DNA of 64,000 bases, from assembly GCF_004792295.1 (NCBI RefSeq), contig NZ_SRRY01000001.1, forward strand, positions 2,614,501 through 2,678,500, read 5' to 3'. This document shows positions 1 to 11,037 of the stretch, piece after piece (position 1 is the first letter of the stretch; every line of letters begins with the position of its first letter). The notes under the pieces were generated by a model, which saw nothing but the letters and a program-made list of their open reading frames with translations, did no database searches and had not been told where the DNA came from. Origin of the DNA: Pseudoalteromonas sp. MEBiC 03607 (GTDB lineage: Bacteria; Pseudomonadota; Gammaproteobacteria; Enterobacterales; Alteromonadaceae). Both the position numbers and the translations under genes were made by a program.

Positions 1-2167
1 TACGACATACTGCTTCATTACTTTGTGAACCTATAACACCTGACTCAGTTAAAACGGTTGATTCAACACCATCACTATTGAATTGATTAAATTGGTCACC
101 AAAATAAACTGTCAGGTTATTAGTGACGCCATTATAATTTAATGCATTTGGATTTAAGACTTCTGGGCTTAAGTCAAAACTGTTTTGATCTGTAACACCA
201 GAGTATAAAGCAAGTTGAGATGACACTGCGTTAATTTGCTCAGTTAAAGGTACTAAGTGAAGTGTCCCTGCTGGGCAAATTTCATTGCTTGGTTCAGCTT
301 CGCATAGTTCAACTTCATCTGTCCAACAAGATAAATCATCACCTTCAGGCAAGGCAGCAACATCTTCTTTAGAAACAAAACATGCTTTAACGACAAGTGG
401 CCCAGGAACGATGCCTGAAGTCACTGTTGTTTGTACAACACCATTGTTGTCTGTATTAGCAGTTTTTTGCGTTAATTTTGCTAAACCTACTGAGTCCGTC
501 AATTTAAAATCAATACGTTGCTGTGCAGAAACAATACCATCCGCATCAAGTAATCTGAAACGAACGACTGATTGTGTTGGTAAACCACCTTCACCAGGTG
601 GAAGCGCAATCACTGGCTCCGAAACATCAAGAAATTGTATTGATTGAACAGCCGATACTTCAACAGGTATAACAGTAGACGCCGTAAAATTTTTGCCGCC
701 CGTTTCAACTGTAATATTAACCACATCATTGATTGAACAGCCGTTAGCACGGTATGTTGAGCTTGCAATACCTGCTGACGATTGTACTGATGCATCAATT
801 GTCGAGTCATTATTTGAAACACACGTAGAGTTAAATTCTACTTCTGTAGGCGTGGTAAATAAATTACCTTGCTCGTCGCGAAGGGTAACTTCAATAATAG
901 TACTACCACCCGCTTTCAAAGGAATTGTATTGCCTTCACTATCTGTGTTTAGTCCATTATCAACTTCTAACACTAGATCAGCGATACCAACAGCAAAGTT
1001 AAGATCTGCACTTTCACCTAACGATGACACCGAAATAGTACCAGCACCGCCTGTATTTCCTGGCTGTAATTTTAAAAGTGCAACACCAAAGTTATCAGTC
1101 AGAGCTCGACCTGAAGAAGGTAATACAGAACCAAGATCAGTTGTTACATCAACCAATGAGTTAGCAACACCATCACCGCCTTGGTCATTTATTACTTCTA
1201 CAAATAAATCACCTAACTCGGTTGATGAAATTGAATTAGTAATAGTACAGCCAGAAGCTTGCGAAGTTGGATCAAGCTTCACATTATTTCGATTTTGATC
1301 CCACGAAGGGTTGCAGCCTGTTAGCATTAGAACAGACACTGAGTATTGGGCAGCATCAGAAGAAGCATCATCACCATTTGATATAAAACCTACCGTTTTC
1401 GTAATGGTGTTATCATTTTCATCTGTATATGTTGCGATAACTTGACCAGCGCCTTTTGAATCGCCACTACTTAAAGTGACATTTGCTTGGCCATTTTCAT
1501 CTGTTAGCGCAGTACCTAGTACGGGTGTAATTTTACCTGTGAAGTTTGTAGTAAACGAAATCAATTGGCCAGCAATTGGAGTGCTTTCATCAAGTAAAGT
1601 AGCTGTAACCGTTCCTTTGTTGTTTTTACTAACCGGGTTGTCTGAAGAGAAAGGTAAACCAGAACTGTCAACAATCGAAAGCCCTAATGAAACTGTGCCA
1701 CTGCTATCACCCGTTTGTGAACCATCGGATGTGAAACCAAAAGTATCACTAAAAGTCTCTTCACCAACTATGTAGGATGCAGTAATGATACCAGCTCCTG
1801 CCGTATCACCTGCAGTGACAGTAATTGATGCAACACCATTTGAATCGGTCAAGCTCGTACCAGAAGCAGGTGTTATCAAGCCAATACTACCATCAAGACT
1901 AAAAGTTATCACTTCACCAGATACAGCAACCCCCTGATTGGTCAGAGTTGCTGAAATAGTTAATGGTGATTCGACCGTTACAGAACTCGACTCTTCATTT
2001 GTGCCCGCTGTATAACCTTTCACAGATACAGAGTAACTTGGGGTATCAGTCGTACCACCATCCCCTCCATCAAGTGAACCGCTATCGTTCTCTAACGACC
2101 CACCGCCGCCACAGGCAACTAACAATGAGCTGAAAACTATAATACTTAGCCATCGCAATAAAGGCAT
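1..2167 (-). CDS. Large Ig-like (Big_1/invasin-type) domain lipoprotein, N-terminal part, runs off left edge
   Basis: The minus-strand frame is open from an ATG at 2167 down to base 1, so the C-terminus lies outside the window. The first residues form a lipoprotein signal peptide ending in a lipobox LLVAC followed by GGGG, so the protein is probably a lipid-anchored envelope or surface protein. The visible ~722 residues contain at least three beta-rich repeats with the bacterial Ig-like (Big_1) signature, for example TDSNGVASITVT, TDENGQANVTLS and TDNFGVALLKLQ, each followed by GAGxIxAxY-like strands. Such domains are typical of invasin/intimin-like proteins and adhesins. An RBS (GGGAGAGG) precedes the ATG. 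Ligand and role are unknown. Several plus-strand ORFs in this stretch are shadows. Confidence 0.85.
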   Translation of the reverse strand, partial: MPLLRWLSIIVFSSLLVACGGGGSLENDSGSLDGGDGGTTDTPSYSVSVKGYTAGTNEESSSVTVESPLTISATLTNQGVAVSGEVITFSLDGSIGLITPASGTSLTDSNGVASITVTAGDTAGAGIITASYIVGEETFSDTFGFTSDGSQTGDSSGTVSLGLSIVDSSGLPFSSDNPVSKNNKGTVTATLLDESTPIAGQLISFTTNFTGKITPVLGTALTDENGQANVTLSSGDSKGAGQVIATYTDENDNTITKTVGFISNGDDASSDAAQYSVSVLMLTGCNPSWDQNRNNVKLDPTSQASGCTITNSISSTELGDLFVEVINDQGGDGVANSLVDVTTDLGSVLPSSGRALTDNFGVALLKLQPGNTGGAGTISVSSLGESADLNFAVGIADLVLEVDNGLNTDSEGNTIPLKAGGSTIIEVTLRDEQGNLFTTPTEVEFNSTCVSNNDSTIDASVQSSAGIASSTYRANGCSINDVVNITVETGGKNFTASTVIPVEVSAVQSIQFLDVSEPVIALPPGEGGLPTQSVVRFRLLDADGIVSAQQRIDFKLTDSVGLAKLTQKTANTDNNGVVQTTVTSGIVPGPLVVKACFVSKEDVAALPEGDDLSCWTDEVELCEAEPSNEICPAGTLHLVPLTEQINAVSSQLALYSGVTDQNSFDLSPEVLNPNALNYNGVTNNLTVYFGDQFNQFNSDGVESTVLTESGVIGSQSNEAVCR

Positions 2168-2360
2168 TGACCTCTCCCTAGTTAGCTATTTTAAATTTAT
2201 TTATATATTTACCTAATATTAACCTAAAAATTGAACGAATATCATAATTTTTTTATCAGATTTACAGCGAATTAATTTAAAATATTTGTCGAATTTTCCT
2301 GTATAAAAATCTTCAGGCTGGTAGGCTATGGCGAAATTTATAAAAATATAGACTAGGTAT

Positions 2361-3692
2361 ATGTCAAAAGTACGATCTTTAAGCCTTACGTCTCGTATCA
2401 TGGTAGGTATGGTACTGGGTGTGCTTGTTGGTTTTATCTTTCAAGCGATTTTAGCGGGTGAAGACGATTTCCTAATTCCACTAGGATTATTCTCTTTACC
2501 AATTAAAGCATTTTTTGTGGATGGTATCTTCCATGTAGGTGGGCAAATATTCATCGCAAGTTTAAAGATGCTGGTTGTTCCATTGGTTTTTGTATCGCTG
2601 GTGTGTGGTACATGTAGCTTAAGTGACCCTAAAAAACTAGGTCGATTAGGTGGAAAATCAATCTTACTCTATCTAGTAACAACAGCAATAGCGATCACCG
2701 TTGCTATAACACTAGCGCTATTAGTTAATCCTGGTGAAGGTATTAACCTACCATCAGATGCGACCTACAGTGCTAAAGAAGCACCTACCCTTGCACAAGT
2801 CATTATTGGAATGTTTCCTACCAACCCAATTGATGCAATGGCAAATGGCAATATGCTGCAAGTTATTGTGTTTGCTTTGTTATTTGGTGTGGCGATGGCT
2901 TTAAGCGGTAAAGCAGGTAAACGTGTTGCAACCGTGTTCGAAGACTTAAACACCGTTATTTTAAAACTTGTTACCCTACTGATGAATATCGCCCCTTACG
3001 GTGTATTCTTTTTAATGGCTAAGTTATTCACAACTATAGACTTTAAACTCATCACAAGCCTTGCCTTATACTTTGGCGTGGTGGTCTTCGCGCTCTTAAT
3101 TCATGGCTTTGTAAACTATAGTATCTTATTAAAAGTATTAACTGGTTTAAATCCAGTGACGTTTTTAAAGAAAATGAAAAACGCCTGTTTGTTTGCGTTT
3201 AGTACTTCAAGTTCAAGTGCAACAATGCCTATTACCCTTGAAACTGCTAGCAAAAAACTTGGTGCTCACAACTCAGTTGCTTCATTTACGGTACCTTTAG
3301 GCGCAACTATTAACATGGACGGCACAGCAATTATGCAAGGTGTTGCTACCGTGTTCATTGCACAGGTCTTTTCAGTTGATTTAACAATTTCTGATTATTT
3401 AATGGTTATCTTGACCGCGACACTAGCATCTGTCGGTACTGCCGGTGTGCCAGGTGTTGGCCTTATCATGTTAGCGATGGTGTTAAACCAAGTAGGCTTA
3501 CCTGTAGAGGGTATTGCTATTATCATTGGTGTTGACCGTTTACTTGATATGACTCGTACCGCTGTAAACGTAACAGGTGATTGTATGGTGACCTGTGTGG
3601 TTGCAAAATCTGAAGGTGAATTTGATGAGGACGTATTTAACGATCCAAATGCCGCTAAAGATTTAGAAGACTATCATAAGTCTATTAAGTAA
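2361..3692 (+). CDS. Dicarboxylate/amino acid:cation symporter (DAACS family)
   Basis: This 443-residue polytopic membrane protein belongs to the glutamate/aspartate/dicarboxylate symporter family (GltP/GltT/DctA/SstT relatives), which couple uptake of acidic or small amino acids or dicarboxylates to Na+ or H+. The family hallmarks are visible: a serine-rich re-entrant loop (SSSSATMPITLE, ~283-294), NMDGTAIMQG (~318-327, the cation/substrate site), ASVGTAGVPG (~356) and a C-terminal DRLLDMTRTAVNVTGD helix (~392-407) where Asp and Arg contact the substrate amino and side-chain carboxyl groups. The Arg in TRTAVNVTGD suggests an acidic substrate, but the exact substrate cannot be fixed. It is monocistronic with its own terminator. 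Confidence 0.9.
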   Translation: MSKVRSLSLTSRIMVGMVLGVLVGFIFQAILAGEDDFLIPLGLFSLPIKAFFVDGIFHVGGQIFIASLKMLVVPLVFVSLVCGTCSLSDPKKLGRLGGKSILLYLVTTAIAITVAITLALLVNPGEGINLPSDATYSAKEAPTLAQVIIGMFPTNPIDAMANGNMLQVIVFALLFGVAMALSGKAGKRVATVFEDLNTVILKLVTLLMNIAPYGVFFLMAKLFTTIDFKLITSLALYFGVVVFALLIHGFVNYSILLKVLTGLNPVTFLKKMKNACLFAFSTSSSSATMPITLETASKKLGAHNSVASFTVPLGATINMDGTAIMQGVATVFIAQVFSVDLTISDYLMVILTATLASVGTAGVPGVGLIMLAMVLNQVGLPVEGIAIIIGVDRLLDMTRTAVNVTGDCMVTCVVAKSEGEFDEDVFNDPNAAKDLEDYHKSIK

Positions 3693-3715
3693 TAATTTAC
3701 TTATGAACGACTCAT

Positions 3716-3745
3716 AAAAAACCCGCTTAAATAGCGGGTTTTTTA
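3716..3745 (+). terminator. Rho-independent terminator after the DAACS symporter gene
   Basis: A 7-bp stem AACCCGC/GCGGGTT with a 7-nt loop is followed by a T run. A-rich sequence on the 5' side means it could also end the convergent sohB transcript. Confidence 0.85.
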
Positions 3746-3773
3746 TTGCCTATATACTGTTTAAAACTGAAGT

Positions 3774-4790
3774 TTAAGGGTTTAAGCCTTTAAAGCGCGA
3801 CATTAAACTCACACCTGCTTTACTCAAACCAGAGCTTAAGCCCACCGCTAATTTATCACTCAAATTCTTCTTAATACGGTATTTCACTTTGAAGATTTGA
3901 CGCTCTTTTGCTTGGCTCAATAAAATATCATCGCTTGTGTCAATTTTATCAACTAAGCCTTTATCAAAGGCTTGTGTAGCAAACCAGTGCTCACCTGTTG
4001 CGACCATATCTATATCAAGTGAAGGGCGTTGTTCACTAACAAATGTTTTGAATAAGCCATGCGTTTCTTCTATTTCCTGTTTGAATTTTTCACGACCTTT
4101 GTCTGTATTTTCACCAAACAAGGTTAATGTTCGCTTGTATTCACCTGCAGTAATTTGCTCAAAGTCCACATCATTCTTTTTCAAAATTTTATTAAAATTA
4201 GGAATTTGCGCAATAACCCCAATCGAGCCAACAATTGCAAATGGTGCAGCTACGATTTCATCAGCAACACATGCCATCATATAGCCACCACTCGCCGCTA
4301 CTTTATCAATGGCTACAGTCAAATGCACACCTGCATTACGTAAGCGTTGTAGCTGAGACGCAGCAAGTCCGTAACCATGCACTACACCTCCGCCACTTTC
4401 TAAACGAACAAGAACACGATCTTTTTCTTTATCTGCAATAGTTAAAATAGCTGTGATCTCTTCACGTAAGCTTTCTACTTCGTGCGCATCTACACTGCCA
4501 TTAAAGTCAATTACATATAGACGTGACTTAGGGTCTTCACTGTGTTGTTTTTTTGCGGCTGCTTTTTGTTGTTTCTGGTGAGCTTTTAACTCTTTCTTTG
4601 AAAGTGTGTTTTCGATAAAGCTTTGTTTTAAATCATCAAGCTGTTCACTTAAATCATCAATGGTTATCTCGCCCTTCTTCGCTTTAGGTTTTACTGCAGC
4701 TCCCATGATAATGGCAACAATGACAGCAATAGCGATGACAAATGTGAGGGTTTTTGCGAGAAATAACCCGTACTCATATAAAAATTCCAA
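3774..4790 (-). CDS. sohB: Inner-membrane S49 family peptidase SohB
   Basis: This 338-residue protein aligns along its length with E. coli SohB, a signal-peptide-peptidase-A-like serine protease of family S49. An N-terminal membrane segment (~8-30) and a charged Lys-rich linker precede the protease domain. The nucleophile lies in DKVAASGGYMMA and the general-base lysine in GEYKRTLT, giving the Ser-Lys dyad. The start is a TTG at 4790: the deduced MEFLYEYGLFLAK matches the E. coli N-terminus MELLSEYGLFLAK, and GGAGAG lies 5 nt upstream, so the non-ATG start is well supported. The substrate is unknown; in E. coli it is a multicopy suppressor of degP loss. Confidence 0.93.
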   Translation of the reverse strand: MEFLYEYGLFLAKTLTFVIAIAVIVAIIMGAAVKPKAKKGEITIDDLSEQLDDLKQSFIENTLSKKELKAHQKQQKAAAKKQHSEDPKSRLYVIDFNGSVDAHEVESLREEITAILTIADKEKDRVLVRLESGGGVVHGYGLAASQLQRLRNAGVHLTVAIDKVAASGGYMMACVADEIVAAPFAIVGSIGVIAQIPNFNKILKKNDVDFEQITAGEYKRTLTLFGENTDKGREKFKQEIEETHGLFKTFVSEQRPSLDIDMVATGEHWFATQAFDKGLVDKIDTSDDILLSQAKERQIFKVKYRIKKNLSDKLAVGLSSGLSKAGVSLMSRFKGLNP

Positions 4791-4842
4791 TCAAACTCTC
4801 CACTTATTAATTATTCGCCACAATTTACCATGCTTTAAAGCA

Positions 4843-4871
4843 AAAAAAAGCCACATGATGTGGCTTTTTAC
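4843..4871 (-). terminator. Rho-independent terminator downstream of the VolA-like lipase
   Basis: A stem AAGCCACA/TGTGGCTT with a 3-nt loop is flanked by an A run on the plus strand (T run on the minus strand). It lies between the lipase stop (4905) and the sohB start, so it separates the two transcripts. Confidence 0.85.
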
Positions 4872-4904
4872 TTAATTGGTTATTACTTAATTAATAGGTT
4901 TCAG

Positions 4905-7337
4905 TTATTCAGTGACAACATCTGAGTTTGTAACCTGAAGATACTGACCACGGCTTGCTAAGAAAGTCGCAATTTGCAGTTGCATCTCAGCTGTAGCAGC
5001 TGCACTTTCTTGCGCTGTAGCACCTGAATCAGCAGTAGCTACAGGCGTTAACACTGAGCTGTGATGACCTTTAGTGAATTTAACCACATAGCTCATCGCA
5101 TCAGCAGTTGGACCTTGTGTCTCAGCAACCGTTGATAAGCCCATTAAGTTGGCAAGAGGTAAACTACCAGCAATTGGATTACTCGCCACCATTGGTGGGA
5201 TAACCATATCAGCATTGTTATTTTCACCGTCGCCCACGACAACACTCATGTAGACTGGTGTGCCAAGCGCTGCAACTGATGCGGCGTAGTTTGAAGGATC
5301 ACCACTATCAAGCGCCGTTTGTGCAGCAAAAGCAAACTGAGTAATTATGCTTTGAATATTAGCAAGTTTTACAGTTTCACCAGCCATAGTTAGCGAACCA
5401 ATATACTCTTTATAAGCACATGTAACAAAAGCTGTTTGGTTAGAAGCAAGTGAACCACAGTTAGACAGCGCTTCATTTTGTGCATAAGCACCAAACTCTG
5501 CAGATTCAGCTGTGCCTGCTGCAAGTAAAACAGAGCCTTGCACAAAAGGACCAAATGTATTTGACTCAATTAAGAAACTAGCGATACCACCACCACCACT
5601 GGCAAGTGCAACACTCTTCACATTGAACATTGGATCAACTTGCTCAGCTAGCGGTGCATTAGTCACAGCAACAAATGCTGGAGCAACTACAGAGCCCAAT
5701 GAATGGCCTAAGAATGAAACATCTTGGGCATTTAAATCAGCAGCACCAGTAAAGTTAAGACCTAAACGTAACCCCAGTAAATCAGCAACTGATTGACGTA
5801 AGCTATCACGCGCAACTAATAATGACTGTAAGTTCATGTAGCTTAAAACTGAACCTGTAGAAGCATTAAAGTCATCAGTACCATCGCCGTCTACATCTAC
5901 ACCACGCTCACCATGCATTGGGTGGTCGATTGCGGCCGTTGCAAAGCCTTGCATTGTTAATTGTGCTGTAATTGCTAGCATATCTTCTTTTTTAGAAGTA
6001 ATACCGTGCTGCAGAATCACTACTGGCCAACCACCTTCAGGCATTACCAGAGGATCCAACCCTAACTGACCACGTATTGCGTTGATCACAGGTAAAATTG
6101 GTTTAGTAACTTGTACTGGAACGTTAGCAATGCTTTGTGTTTTTGGAATTGTGTTGTATTTGGTTAAGTGTTTAGTTTGATCTAAACCTAAATCACGCAG
6201 TTTTCCACCACTTAACGCCATACATAAACCATCAGTTTCGCTGATTGGGTCTGTTGGGAATGAGTCACCTGCAGTAGATGCATAGCCAAGTACAGCAACA
6301 CCACTGTCGCATAGCCCTTGCCAATAAGTTGCTGATAAATCATCAACCGTTTTGCCTGTAGGCGTTGCTAAATACATAGGTAACATCACGCTACCCTTTT
6401 GATATTGCACACCACCAAATACTGGTGAAACACCTGTAATACCTTGTGATGCGAATACTTGCTCAACTGTAATTACAGGTTGCTCAGGAATTTGAACCAT
6501 CGGTGTTGGTAAGGCAGGTTGCGAAAGGCTAGCTGCTAAAAGCTGCTTAACAGTACCTAGTACTTGACCTGCTGATTGCATTGTCATCGCAGCAGAGTAA
6601 ATAATTTCATCTTTTGTAATTGCGCCACCTGAGGTGACTGCATTTTCGTAGCTATTAATCACCGCTTGCAGAGATTTTTGTGAATCAGTAATTAGCGGTG
6701 TTTCTTCACTAACAAGTGCATAAGTTGAAGATGGTTCGATTGAACGCCCTTCTGAGTCCATTAAAGACGTTGTTAAAACGTTTATGTAGGTGCTACCCGC
6801 TTTAAAAGGTTTAAGTGGGATCACAGCAACCGCATCACCAGAACCTTGTGTAATGAAGTCAACACCAAAGGTAAGCTCAGAAACCAACTTACAGGCAATG
6901 CCTGCAGGTACTTGCGAACAGGTTTCATCTGTTTGACTTGCGCCCATAACTACTTCAAAAATACGAACTGCACCAGGTGAACCGGCAGAAGCCATATCAA
7001 GTGAGATACCCGCAGGGAATGCTAAATCGATTTTAAACGGAGTTTGTGTTGACCAGCCATCAAGGGCACCTAGTGCAAGCTGAGGATCAGCATAGGCTGC
7101 GCGTTCAACACTAACATTGTTGTCGTCTAATTCACCCGGCATATTTAAAGTGCCATCAAGTGTACCACTCATCAGTAAGTCATTAGGTACCGAGATAACG
7201 CTATTTGCAGGGTCAAATTTAACGGTCGCGGTTGGGATGACAGGTGGGGTGTCATTTTTAACATCTTCTAATGTTTCTCCTCCACCACAGCCGGTAATGA
7301 CTGACGCAATGGCTAGTGAGAGTAGCATTTTTTTCAT
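4905..7337 (-). CDS. VolA/Pla-1/cef family extracellular lipase lipoprotein
   Basis: This 810-residue protein resembles the Pla-1/cef lipases and the Vibrio surface lysophospholipase VolA. It starts with a lipoprotein signal (MKKMLLSLAIASVITGC, lipobox Cys17) followed by GGGE, consistent with surface exposure. An N-terminal beta-rich virulence-factor-lipase domain (to ~300) leads into an alpha/beta hydrolase: the oxyanion region VVILQHGITSKKED is at ~440 and the nucleophile elbow GHSLGS at ~544. The catalytic His is probably in KGHHSSVLTP near the C-terminus. VolA homologues cleave lysophosphatidylcholine so that the fatty acid can be imported. Here no fadL lies next to it, so the substrate is inferred. 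The gene is divergent from the yciK-like gene and has its own terminator. Confidence 0.88.
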   Translation of the reverse strand: MKKMLLSLAIASVITGCGGGETLEDVKNDTPPVIPTATVKFDPANSVISVPNDLLMSGTLDGTLNMPGELDDNNVSVERAAYADPQLALGALDGWSTQTPFKIDLAFPAGISLDMASAGSPGAVRIFEVVMGASQTDETCSQVPAGIACKLVSELTFGVDFITQGSGDAVAVIPLKPFKAGSTYINVLTTSLMDSEGRSIEPSSTYALVSEETPLITDSQKSLQAVINSYENAVTSGGAITKDEIIYSAAMTMQSAGQVLGTVKQLLAASLSQPALPTPMVQIPEQPVITVEQVFASQGITGVSPVFGGVQYQKGSVMLPMYLATPTGKTVDDLSATYWQGLCDSGVAVLGYASTAGDSFPTDPISETDGLCMALSGGKLRDLGLDQTKHLTKYNTIPKTQSIANVPVQVTKPILPVINAIRGQLGLDPLVMPEGGWPVVILQHGITSKKEDMLAITAQLTMQGFATAAIDHPMHGERGVDVDGDGTDDFNASTGSVLSYMNLQSLLVARDSLRQSVADLLGLRLGLNFTGAADLNAQDVSFLGHSLGSVVAPAFVAVTNAPLAEQVDPMFNVKSVALASGGGGIASFLIESNTFGPFVQGSVLLAAGTAESAEFGAYAQNEALSNCGSLASNQTAFVTCAYKEYIGSLTMAGETVKLANIQSIITQFAFAAQTALDSGDPSNYAASVAALGTPVYMSVVVGDGENNNADMVIPPMVASNPIAGSLPLANLMGLSTVAETQGPTADAMSYVVKFTKGHHSSVLTPVATADSGATAQESAAATAEMQLQIATFLASRGQYLQVTNSDVVTE

Positions 7338-7565
7338 AATTTCGCTCCGCGCAAATCTTATTGTTATTGTGTGTTCAAAGTTAAACGTAGTTGTTCTACT
7401 ACCTTTATTCTAAGTTAAATTAATGTAATTAGATTATTAATAAGACATTAGACCAGTTAAAGTTAACGTAAAGTTTCAATTTTCGCCACCTTAATTTGCA
7501 ATAAATTCGATAACTTGGCTTTTTGCTATGTTAAAATAGCAAAAAATCTAATTGATGGTACTTTT

Positions 7566-8309
7566 ATGCACACTTATAAAGCCGCAGAGAATGCGCTAAA
7601 AGACAAAGTAATTCTAATAACAGGTGCGGGTGATGGCATTGGTCGCGTAGCCGCATTAACTTATGCCAAGCATGGTGCCACTGTTATATTACTTGGTAAA
7701 ACAACTAATAAACTCGAATGTGTCTATGATGAAATCGTGAACGCAGGCTACCCACAGCCGGCTATCGTGCCGATGGATTTAAAAGGTGCAACAAAACAAA
7801 ACTACCGCGATTTAGCCGCAACTATAGAAATGCAGTTTGGCAAGTTAGATGGTTTATTAAACAATGCAGGTATTTTGGGTTCATTAGGGCCGCTTGAACA
7901 TTTCTGTGTTTCTACCTTTGAAAACATTATGAAAGTGAATGTGACTGCGCAAGCCATGATCACTAAATTTATGTTTCCATTATTGCGAAAGTCACCAAGT
8001 GCATCTGTTATTTTTACATCCTCTGGTGTTGGTCGCAAAGGGCGTGAGCATTGGGGTGCATATGCAATCTCAAAATTTGCTGTTGAAGGCATGATGCAAA
8101 CTTGGGCCTGTGAAGTGGGCAAAACCAATATTCGCGTGAACTGTATCAACCCTGGTGCAACTCGCACATCTATGCGTGCTTCTGCATACCCTGGTGAAGA
8201 TAGAGATAAATTAGCAACGCCAGAAGATTTAATGCCAACTTATTTATACTTGATGAGCGACGATTCTAAAGAGGTGAACGGCCAATCTTTAGATGCTCAA
8301 CAGAAGTAA
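7566..8309 (+). CDS. YciK family SDR oxidoreductase
   Basis: This 247-residue short-chain dehydrogenase/reductase is closest in sequence to E. coli YciK. The cofactor motif TGAGDGIG lies at ~19-26, NNAGILGS near 100 and the catalytic Ser and YAISK near 150-165. An upstream in-frame TTG (7515) would add 17 residues, but the ATG at 7566 gives MHTYKAAENALKDKVILITG, which matches the YciK N-terminus, so it is preferred. The conserved GATRTSMRASAYPGEDRDKLATPEDLMP block is a family signature. The physiological substrate of YciK is not established. The gene is followed by a strong terminator. Confidence 0.92.
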   Translation: MHTYKAAENALKDKVILITGAGDGIGRVAALTYAKHGATVILLGKTTNKLECVYDEIVNAGYPQPAIVPMDLKGATKQNYRDLAATIEMQFGKLDGLLNNAGILGSLGPLEHFCVSTFENIMKVNVTAQAMITKFMFPLLRKSPSASVIFTSSGVGRKGREHWGAYAISKFAVEGMMQTWACEVGKTNIRVNCINPGATRTSMRASAYPGEDRDKLATPEDLMPTYLYLMSDDSKEVNGQSLDAQQK

Positions 8310-8326
8310 AGCTAATAGCTAAACAC

Positions 8327-8355
8327 AAAAAAAGCAGCTCTCGCTGCTTTTTTTA
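8327..8355. terminator. Bidirectional Rho-independent terminator between yciK-like gene and pssA
   Basis: AAAGCAGC/GCTGCTTT stem with a 4-nt loop, A run before and T run after, placed between convergent genes ending at 8309 and 8369. Confidence 0.85.
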
Positions 8356-8368
8356 ATCTTTAAGCCCA

Positions 8369-9694
8369 CTAAATAAAGCGTTTGATAATAAAATCTACTT
8401 TTACACGCTTTGCCTGACCCAAAAGTTTCTTAACAGGCGCAGGATAATCATCCATTGTCTCTAAGTCTTGCGGGCCATTTAAACGACGACAGTGCTGCAA
8501 AATAGCGTGTTTTTCGTTTTCTATTTGCTCAAGAATATTTTGCTTCGGATCGTCAATTAAAATCCCGTTTTCGATATCTAAACCCCATGCTCGTGGATTC
8601 AAATTATGCCCACTAAGCAAATGTAAACGCTTATCTGAACAAATTCCTTTTAAATGGAAAGAGTTGCTTTCATGCTTCCAAAGATAAACATTTAAATTGC
8701 CATTTACTATATGACGCTTCTGAGACTTTAAAAATTTAAGTAGGATTGTTTCATATAAATAAGGGAGTGCACCAATCTTACTAAACGGCTCACTAGGAGG
8801 CAGATAAAAATCGTTCGCAGTTTTATCACCTACCACAATTGTTACTTGCTTACCTTGTTTTAGTAATCGACGTAAAGAGCGCATTAATGGTGCTGGGAAA
8901 TTAAAGTAAGGCGTATAAAGTACTAATTCTTCTTCCGTGGTATCAAATAATGACTTAATCAAACGATTTAGTTTATTACTACGACGGCCTAAGCCTAAGA
9001 AAAGACGAACCCCTAATTCACCCGCACTCGCCTCTGCTGCACTTTCATAACTTGCTGATTTAAGATCACGCATTAACTGCTTTTGCGCATTTTTAATATC
9101 GTTGAAGTTAACTAGAGGTCGCTTATCAATACGAGGAACAGCCTCAGAACTTAATAAGTGTGATTCAATAAACTCTACCACTGAGTTACACAAACCAGCT
9201 TGATGCACTAAAAAGTAGCGATCTAAACGATAACGATCGTCCTGCTGCAAATAGACATTGTTAAGACTTGCACCGCTGTACAATAAAGTATCGTCAATCA
9301 CAAAGCCTTTTAAATGTAACACACCAAAAAGCTCTTTCGCTTTAACAGGAACACCATAAACCTTTACATTAGACTGGTATTTTTCCTGAAAGTCACAATA
9401 CATACTGGCATTGCCATCAGATTTTGCAGCGCCAATTAAACCTCGCTGAGCGCGATGAAAATCAACCAGTACTTTTACCTCTAAATCTGGATTAGCTAAT
9501 GAGGCTTCGTGTAATGCCGTTAAAATTTCTCGACCTGCTTCATCATCTTGAAGATACAAAGCAGTTATATAAATTCTTTTTGTCGCTGAACGAATTAAAC
9601 GCAATAGTTCAATGCGATACTCTTTTGCATTGGTTAAGACCTGTAAGTCTTCCGTAGTCAGCCCGAATGCGGGCTTTTCCTGCCAAAATACCAT
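8369..9694 (-). CDS. pssA: CDP-diacylglycerol--serine O-phosphatidyltransferase (PLD superfamily)
   Basis: PssA makes phosphatidylserine from CDP-diacylglycerol and L-serine, the committed step to phosphatidylethanolamine. The 441-residue length fits the gammaproteobacterial type I enzyme (E. coli 451 aa). Both HxKxxxxD (HKD) motifs of the phospholipase D superfamily are present: HLKGFVID at ~127 and HLKGICSD at ~347, the latter followed by the GHNLNPRAWGLDIENG block typical of PssA. No membrane segment is seen, matching the peripheral location of this type. It is monocistronic and convergent with the yciK-like gene. Confidence 0.94.
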   Translation of the reverse strand: MVFWQEKPAFGLTTEDLQVLTNAKEYRIELLRLIRSATKRIYITALYLQDDEAGREILTALHEASLANPDLEVKVLVDFHRAQRGLIGAAKSDGNASMYCDFQEKYQSNVKVYGVPVKAKELFGVLHLKGFVIDDTLLYSGASLNNVYLQQDDRYRLDRYFLVHQAGLCNSVVEFIESHLLSSEAVPRIDKRPLVNFNDIKNAQKQLMRDLKSASYESAAEASAGELGVRLFLGLGRRSNKLNRLIKSLFDTTEEELVLYTPYFNFPAPLMRSLRRLLKQGKQVTIVVGDKTANDFYLPPSEPFSKIGALPYLYETILLKFLKSQKRHIVNGNLNVYLWKHESNSFHLKGICSDKRLHLLSGHNLNPRAWGLDIENGILIDDPKQNILEQIENEKHAILQHCRRLNGPQDLETMDDYPAPVKKLLGQAKRVKVDFIIKRFI

Positions 9695-9912
9695 AATTGC
9701 CTGTTCATTTATTTAGCTCATAACTAAAGCTAATATCAAAATTAGCTAAAACATACCAAAAAAATATTGCTTGGTCATGAATAAACGTACTTTGAAGGCA
9801 TAACAATTAAGAAATAGTTCATTTAACAAGCAAAAAGAGCAGCTTAAATCATAATGAGTAAGGATTATTTGACAGCTTTGCGATTTACCAAAAAAAATAA
9901 TCGAGCCTTTTG

Positions 9913-10933
<1,021 letters not shown>

Positions 10934-10956
10934 TCTATTGCTAAATACTAGCTTTG

Positions 10957-10988
10957 TAAGGGGTTGTCGAAAAACAGCCCCTTTTTTA
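10957..10988 (+). terminator. Rho-independent terminator after trxB
   Basis: AAGGGGTTGT pairs with ACAGCCCCTT (one G-T pair) around a 6-nt loop and is followed by six T. Confidence 0.85.
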
Positions 10989-11037
10989 TGGCTAAAATTT
11001 TGCTAGAATCATAATAAATAACAACGATAATGCTGAT

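Noticed and set aside
285..1775. Three plus-strand ORFs of 99-201 codons
   Set aside because: They lie opposite the Ig-like lipoprotein frame, which has a signal peptide, an RBS and recognisable repeats. The plus-strand products are low-complexity Ser/Thr/Pro/Val and lack RBSs.
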